12,396 bases of DNA. It comes from Funneliformis mosseae. Lineage: Eukaryota > Glomeromycota > Glomeromycetes > Glomerales > Glomeraceae. Below are positions 8,898 to 12,396 of the stretch, piece after piece (position 1 is the stretch's first letter; each line of letters opens with the position of its first letter). The notes below the pieces were generated by a model. The model was not told the DNA's origin, did not search any database, and was given only the letters and a program-made list of their open reading frames with translations. Both the position numbers and the translations under genes were made by a program. The stretch covers positions 1-12,396 of the forward strand of contig CAJVPP010003176.1 of NCBI GenBank assembly GCA_910592005.1, given 5' to 3'.

Positions 8898-9263
8898 TTA
8901 ATTTTCATCCATTAATGCAAGTAGATTTAGGAGACGTTTCGAGGATAATAGATTTCGAGATTTTGACTTAGATATGTTCCTGCTGGATCTCGAGCTTAGG
9001 AATTCTGACTTCGATGTGTACCTTCTGAGTTTCGAGTCTGACTTCGATGTGTACCTTCGGCTTGGGAATTCTGAATTCGATTTGTTCCTACTGAATTCCG
9101 AGTTTTGGGGATTCGTATCAGATCCGCTGCCAATATCATTATTATGGTTTGATATTTTGTATGGCCTGTCTATGAATGAAAATTCAATCATATTCATATT
9201 TATATTGACTAATATATTAGTTTCTTGATTATGCGTATGAATGTTTTCATTATTATCAGACAT
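8898..9263 (-). CDS. Hypothetical Arg/Ser-rich repeat protein, 121 residues
   Basis: ATG at 9261-9263 opens a 121-codon frame with clearly higher G+C than its surroundings. Residues 1-50 are polar and Asn-rich (MSDNNENIHTHN at the start). Residues 54-104 are an Arg/Ser/Lys-rich array with units such as NSEFPSRRYTSKS (63-75) and DSKLRRYTSKS (76-86), repeating RRYTSKS with an 11-residue period. A short Leu-rich end (LLNLLALMDEN) precedes the TAA. There is no signal peptide, membrane segment or enzyme motif. The composition resembles low-complexity RS-type regions, which suggests an unstructured protein, but no function can be named. TATATA lies only about 15 bp before the ATG, too close for a usual TATA box, so the true start or promoter may differ. 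It could also be a degraded exon. The opposite-strand 84-codon frame is its shadow. Confidence 0.45.
   Translation of the reverse strand: MSDNNENIHTHNQETNILVNINMNMIEFSFIDRPYKISNHNNDIGSGSDTNPQNSEFSRNKSNSEFPSRRYTSKSDSKLRRYTSKSEFLSSRSSRNISKSKSRNLLSSKRLLNLLALMDEN
8962..9100. repeat. Imperfect 33-bp tandem repeat inside the minus-strand frame
   Basis: CTGACTTCGATGTGTACCTT occurs at 9005-9024 and again at 9038-9057, exactly 33 bp on. A third, diverged unit (TTCTGAATTCGATTTGTTCC) starts at 9069 and a more distant one near 8962. The period is a multiple of three and codes the 11-residue repeat, so the array has expanded or contracted without breaking the frame. Confidence 0.75.
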
Positions 9264-10521
9264 AATTTCAAATATATAAAAATTATTCTTAAAATTTAAA
9301 TGACAAAGGTAATTGAATAATTACTACGATAGATTTTTGTCTTTGCCAGTAAAAAAATTATTTAGAAGATATTTATAATTTTGAAAATATTTATTTAAAA
9401 AAATTTGATGTCGATCTATTTTAAGGGCAATAACACAACGATTATCCTTGTATTCATACATGCAAAATTCCCAGTACATTAATCAAACGAAAAGTTACAA
9501 ACTTATTAAATAAATTGTTTCACAATTACGTTTTGATCATATTATAGGATATAAATTATTTTTCATCAATCTTTACAAATTTAATGAAGCCCAAAATTTG
9601 ATCGATTCAATCCGAATGAGTACGATCTTACTGGTGGTTTCCGATTTCCTATTTAATCCAGATTGTATTCCTTTTTGAATTGGATTGGATTTAAAAGTTT
9701 GATACACAAGAATATAACAGTCAAGATTGACAATGAATTGGATTACTGCAGGTGATGTATATCACGACATTAATTGTAACGTTTGTATATCATATAAGTT
9801 AAATGTTTTATTTGTCATTTACTATATGAAAGAATAATCATATCATGGTTATTCTTTTAACAAAGTTTAATAAATAATGTGTAAAAAAAAATATATATAT
9901 ATTACAATATATATATAATATGATGTTCATTCTTATTTATTTTTTACGCAGCCATCAAATTTCAAGCCATAATTTTTTTTAGAAATAATGATATCATTCA
10001 TGTATTGGAGATCCAATCCGTATTACAATGGGTTTCAATAATTCAATTAGTTTTTTTTTTTTTATTCGAATCCAAACTATTCAATCCGTATCTCCATGTA
10101 AATCATATTTGAGTACAAATCGCAAACCTTAATCCAAAATTCCAATTTGCGAATCCGAATCCGAATCAAAACAATCGTATTGCCTTAATTAGATAAAATA
10201 AAATAACCAGCCAGCCAATTTGGATCGTAAATTTTTTTAATTCAATCTGTATTACCGTTTACGCAACATCATAATTTATAAAAAATAAAAAACACAATAT
10301 TTTGCAATCCAAAGCAAATGGAAGAGAACAATAATAATCCCTTGGCCTATTTCCAAATATGGATAGCTAATTGGATTAAAAGATGAATTCGGATTGAGAT
10401 AAACTTACACATTTTGATTCGATTCTTATTATGTTAATAGAAATATCTTAACACAAATAAATCAAAGATTTTATTGTGTATTAAAATGACCTCACGTTCA
10501 ATAAAATTATTTACGATTTCT
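9264..10521. other. Intergenic region with repeated AATCCG-type motifs
   Basis: About 1.25 kb separating the minus-strand frame from the plus-strand Myb-like gene. No gene is supported. Short CAATCCGTAT and AATCCGAAT words recur on one strand at 9611, 10014, 10081, 10156 and 10163, with the inverse (GGATTGGATT, CGGATTGAGA) at about 9681 and 10391. TCAATCCGAAT at 9609-9619 has an exact inverse at about 10387-10397. This could be a degraded repeat roughly 0.8 kb long with inverted ends, but no clean border or target duplication was found. An (AT)n hairpin lies at 9891-9917. Confidence 0.45.
9829..9857. repeat. Hairpin with 9-bp perfect arms
   Basis: AAAGAATAA (9829-9837) and TTATTCTTT (9849-9857) pair around an 11-nt loop. 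Just before it, CATATAAGTTAAATG (9791-9805) and CATTTACTATATG (9816-9828) form a weaker inverted pair whose right arm holds GTCATTTACTAT, one base off the motif in the hairpins at 208 and 8177. Confidence 0.45.
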
Positions 10522-10530
10522 TATAAATAA
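10522..10530 (+). promoter_or_regulatory. TATA box of the Myb/SANT-like gene
   Basis: TATAAATAA stands 48 bp before the ATG at 10578 with GC-containing DNA on its 3' side (AGCGG). With usual spacing, transcription would start near 10550-10560, around TTCATCA, giving a very short leader of about 20-30 nt. The position and sequence fit a core promoter well. Confidence 0.6.
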
Positions 10531-10577
10531 AGCGGTTAACCAGGCTTTGATTCTTCATCATATTTTATCTATAAACT

Positions 10578-11760
10578 ATGAACTCAACGATAACGTACAC
10601 TTATGAACCGACTTTCAGTTACCTTTCAGAAAATTGTTATATTGGTAAACCCGTGTATTTTAGTAAAGATGATATTAATTATACTTGTAAGGAAATATCA
10701 TTAGAATCATTAGACTACTTCACTGCATCTCATTTATTTCATTTATTAGACATTGTTACTCCTACTATCAATGGTTATATATTTTATCATTTAAAACCTC
10801 TTACAATGTTTACTTGCAAAATTTACGAAGTAATACTTGAATTCACGAGTGAACAAAAACAATTTACCGAGAAAAACCTGAATACGATTAAAGACAGCTT
10901 AACTCGCTGGTTGACTCCAGGTATGACAATCTTTAAAACAAATACATGTATATAATTAACAAATAACCTTGATAGATAGTTTGCCCTCAAAGTCATAATA
11001 ATCAAAAATATGTTTGGTAAACTATAAATTATATTTTTCCACTTTTTACTTTTTTAGCAGTAAAATGGGAGGAAAAACACACTTTTTTTTTGCTTGATTA
11101 TTTATATGCTAATCAGGAAAAGGTTTTACAACTTGGATGTCGCGGCTCTATAGCTAAGAAAGTGAGATCGTCTCTCTGGCATGATGCTGCCCTTGAGTTA
11201 CACGTAAAAGGTTGCGATCGCTTGCCTTATCAATGTGAGCTGAAGTGGAAGAATTTAAAGGCTAATAAAGTAAAATTTAATTTTTTCTTTTAAAAAAACA
11301 AATAAATTAAAAGTTTAACTCCTAATAATTCTAATAAACTGAATTATTTAATTTTATATAAGGATCCAAGGTTTTTGTCTAAAGTTGAAGCAATCACTGG
11401 CGGAAATAGGTCTATGCAAGTATCAGCAAAGCTTGGCAGAAATAGGTATCGGTACGTATCAACAAGTTTTTGAATGATAATTTGAATTTAACGAGGGTAA
11501 TTTTTAAAAACCTAACATCTAATTAATAATAGTCGCAATAAAAGACAAAACTCGTTTGATTCAGATGTGTCCGATTTAGATTATCAAACTAGTAATAGTA
11601 AGTTATAATTTAATGATTGTCGGATATTTACAATTAATTTATTTGACAAATTTCAATTTTTTTTTTTTTTTTTTTTTAAGCCAACGCTTATTTGATAGAG
11701 GATCCAGAAAATTTTCTGCAAGCTTATTTTTTTATGGGGTACAACTCTAGTAGTATATAA
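10578..11760 (+). CDS. Five-exon gene for a Myb/SANT-like DNA-binding protein, 262 residues
   Basis: Exons 10578-10920, 11058-11269, 11363-11451, 11533-11597 and 11681-11760 join in phase to 789 nt ending at TAA. The Met at 10578 is the first in the frame and follows the TATA box. Residues 1-114 form a compact, hydrophobic-rich region (for example YFTASHLFHLLDIV, about 48-61) that I do not recognise. Residues about 116-185 form a Myb/SANT-like domain of trihelix type: VKWEEKHTFFLLDYLY opens the first helix, RSSLWHDAALEL the second, QCELKWKNLKAN the third, with W118, W155 and W178 as the aromatic core. Such domains bind DNA in the nucleus, in transcription factors or in proteins domesticated from transposons. 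Residues 211-219 are basic (RNRYRRNKR, a possible nuclear signal), followed by an acidic Ser/Asp stretch (DSDVSDLDY) and a hydrophobic tail. AATAAA follows at 11831. The gene has no visible partner in the window. The exon 3 donor has two phase-compatible choices and the C-terminus may vary (see 12123-12240). I am confident of the domain and fairly confident of the splicing; the N-terminal function is unknown. Confidence 0.8.
10921..11057 (+). other. Intron 1 (137 bp) with tandem TAGCAG acceptor
   Basis: Donor CCAG|GTATGA, acceptor TTTTTTAG|CAG. Removal joins Pro114 to Ala115-Val116-Lys117-Trp118 without a frame break. The first exon would otherwise run to a stop at 10953. Because the acceptor reads TAGCAG, splicing 3 nt later (after 11060) is equally in frame and would drop one Ala. 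Confidence 0.8.
11270..11362 (+). other. Intron 2 (93 bp)
   Basis: Donor AATAAA|GTAAAA, acceptor TTATATAAG|GAT, phase 0, directly after the third helix of the Myb/SANT-like domain. CTAAT words at about 11321-11335 could serve as the branch point. Reading through would give KVKFNFFF and a stop, typical of intron sequence. Confidence 0.75.
11399..11470 (+). repeat. 36-bp tandem duplication across the exon 3/intron 3 boundary
   Basis: Unit 1 (11399-11434) and unit 2 (11435-11470) both run GGC(G/A)GAAATAGGT, then GTATCA, CAA and TT, agreeing at about 26 of 36 positions. The length is a multiple of three, so the exon frame is kept. The second unit contains the preferred donor, and the duplication multiplies donor-like GTAT words here. 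Confidence 0.6.
11452..11532 (+). other. Intron 3 (81 bp) with CTAAC branch point
   Basis: Donor ATCG|GTACGT, branch-point sequence CTAAC at 11512-11516, acceptor AATAATAG|TCG. The phase is 2 on both sides. A donor at 11446 (AATAG|GTATCG) is also phase-compatible and would remove two residues; donors at 11420 and 11456 are not. GTACGT is closer to the usual donor and is preferred. Confidence 0.72.
11598..11680 (+). other. Intron 4 (83 bp)
   Basis: Canonical donor GTAAGT at 11598 and a long T tract ending in TTTTAAG at 11680, phase 1. Removing it joins the exon coding DYQTSN to one coding NAYLIEDPEN. Confidence 0.78.
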
Positions 11761-11830
11761 TGATTAATTATTTCAAATAATTCATATTATTCATATTATT
11801 ATTCATACTATTAAAATACTGTAATTTAAC

Positions 11831-11836
11831 AATAAA
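11831..11836 (+). terminator. Poly(A) signal AATAAA
   Basis: AATAAA stands 71 bp after the stop at 11760 and is followed by GT-containing and T-rich DNA (about 11857-11881), as expected of a cleavage and polyadenylation site for the Myb/SANT-like gene. AT-rich DNA yields AATAAA often by chance, so this rests on position. Confidence 0.45.
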
Positions 11837-11900
11837 ATATCGAGTGACTTTGAACAGGTATTCATCGTGATTCTTTTTTTTTCAAAATCACAAGTAATAT

Positions 11901-12011
11901 TTAATTATTAAATTTACTTTGAGTCAATCTTTTATTATCACGATAAAAAAGTTTTGATAAATTCCAAAAATGCAAATCGCCAAGTTCGATCGTATTGGTT
12001 GATTTAACGAC
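11901..12011 (-). CDS. Candidate last exon on the minus strand
   Basis: On the minus strand a T-rich tract ending TTATAAG (12012-12018) precedes 36 open codons starting VVKSTNTIEL, containing GDLHFWNLSK, and a TAA at 11901-11903. G+C and residue mix are better than in random local DNA. No matching upstream donor exon was found on this strand and no AATAAA follows, so it may be chance. If real it would be a gene convergent with the Myb/SANT-like gene. I do not recognise it. Confidence 0.25.
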   Translation of the reverse strand, partial: VVKSTNTIELGDLHFWNLSKLFYRDNKRLTQSKFNN

Positions 12012-12122
12012 CTTATAAAAAAAAATTATCATTTGAATTATTTTTCGTTTTGAGCTAGGTTTCAAATGATGATTATTAATGATAAATAAATAATAAAAAT
12101 TTTTTTTTTTTTTTTTATGGAG

Positions 12123-12240
12123 ATTTGGTTTTATTTCGGACAAATATTACCCGGATGTAAATGGGAATTCATTAAATTTCTCTTATGATGACAATAAAGT
12201 AAAGATTTTTATTGATATAAATGAAAGGATAAAAATTTAA
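12123..12240 (+). CDS. Candidate alternative last exon of the Myb/SANT-like gene, or exon of a further gene
   Basis: After a long T tract and the acceptor ATGGAG (AG at 12121-12122), an open stretch of 38 codons begins FGFISDKYYP, contains SYDDNKVKIF and ends ERIKI before TAA (12238-12240). It has no in-frame Met near its start, so it needs splicing. A donor at 11739 (GG|GTACAA) in exon 5 of the Myb/SANT-like gene would join to it in phase, replacing the final six residues by a 38-residue tail (294 residues in all). Against this, GAG is a poor acceptor context, the intron would be 384 bp, and an AATAAA lies within it. Confidence 0.35.
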
Positions 12241-12396
12241 ATCGCTGCCATCTTTAGGGTATCACAGTCGCATCCTTTGATCTGAAACAATAATGTATCG
12301 TTAAACCCGAAGAATTAATATTATCTTTAAACCTAATGACATTTAGTATAGTTATGCACAAATTAATCATAACGCATACGAAAAAGGTAATCGTCA
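12241..12396. other. Right edge, no gene established
   Basis: Slightly richer in G+C than average. On the minus strand TTGTTTCAG (12282-12290) is a fair acceptor followed by 14 open codons (IKGCDCDTLKMAAI) to a TAA at 12237-12239. This is too short to call without the sequence beyond the window. Confidence 0.4.

Noticed and set aside
8974..9228. 84-codon plus-strand frame rich in Asp, Phe and Leu
   Set aside because: It lies opposite the Arg/Ser-rich minus-strand frame, and its repeat pattern is the complement of that array.
10921..10955. Unspliced end of the first exon frame (stop at 10953-10955)
   Set aside because: The CAG|GTATGA donor and the in-phase Myb/SANT-like exon after TTTTTTAG make this intron sequence and not a C-terminus.
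10823..11005. 60-codon minus-strand frame
   Set aside because: It lies opposite exon 1 and intron 1 of the Myb/SANT-like gene and shows no coding features of its own.
1..12396. CRISPR array, tRNA or rRNA gene
   Set aside because: No regularly spaced repeats with unique spacers, no tRNA T-loop or A/B box sequence and no conserved rRNA segment could be recognised on either strand.

Overview
The window is a very AT-rich eukaryotic accessory region, with A+T by eye about 80% overall and close to 90% from about 1900 to 3260. It has no bacterial gene organisation. Coding sequence can only be followed by splicing short introns (GTACGT or GTAAGT donors, a CTAAC branch point, T-rich acceptors), and a TATAAATAA box sits about 50 bp before the main start codon. 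Together with the transposon debris this fits an AT-rich early-diverging fungus. My best guess is an arbuscular mycorrhizal (Glomeromycotina, Rhizophagus-like) genome. That assignment is inference; other AT-rich fungi such as anaerobic chytrids are not excluded.

Layout: 31-93 looks like the last exon of a gene that enters from the left. From about 486 to 3416 lies gene-free, extremely AT-rich DNA holding two copies, in opposite orientation, of a small inverted-repeat element (a MITE whose ends carry TTGCAATAGAA) and a third inverted-repeat element of the same size. From 4914 to about 5520 is the dead remnant of a Tc1/mariner-type DDE transposase, full of stops, with one frameshift and a lost third catalytic residue. 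From 6628 to 7500 is an 873-bp non-coding element with perfect 13-bp terminal inverted repeats and a perfect 8-bp target-site duplication, the hallmark of hAT-type insertion. A separate palindromic repeat lies inside it, and another copy of that repeat lies outside at about 8353-8444.

From about 8640 the G+C content rises. On the minus strand there are two small open frames that both begin Met-Ser-Asp. One encodes an Arg/Ser-rich protein with 11-residue repeats (8898-9263). The other is a 26-codon frame with its own TATA-like box (8681-8761).

The best gene is on the plus strand at 10578-11760: five exons joined by four introns, all compatible in phase, giving a 262-residue protein. It combines an unrecognised 114-residue N-terminal region with a Myb/SANT-like (trihelix-type) DNA-binding domain built around W118, W155 and W178. 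A further in-phase exon at 12123-12240 could give an alternative C-terminus. The final 400 bp also holds weak minus-strand exon candidates. The window therefore shows one probable DNA-binding protein gene next to a graveyard of DNA transposons; nothing seen links the gene functionally to the transposons.
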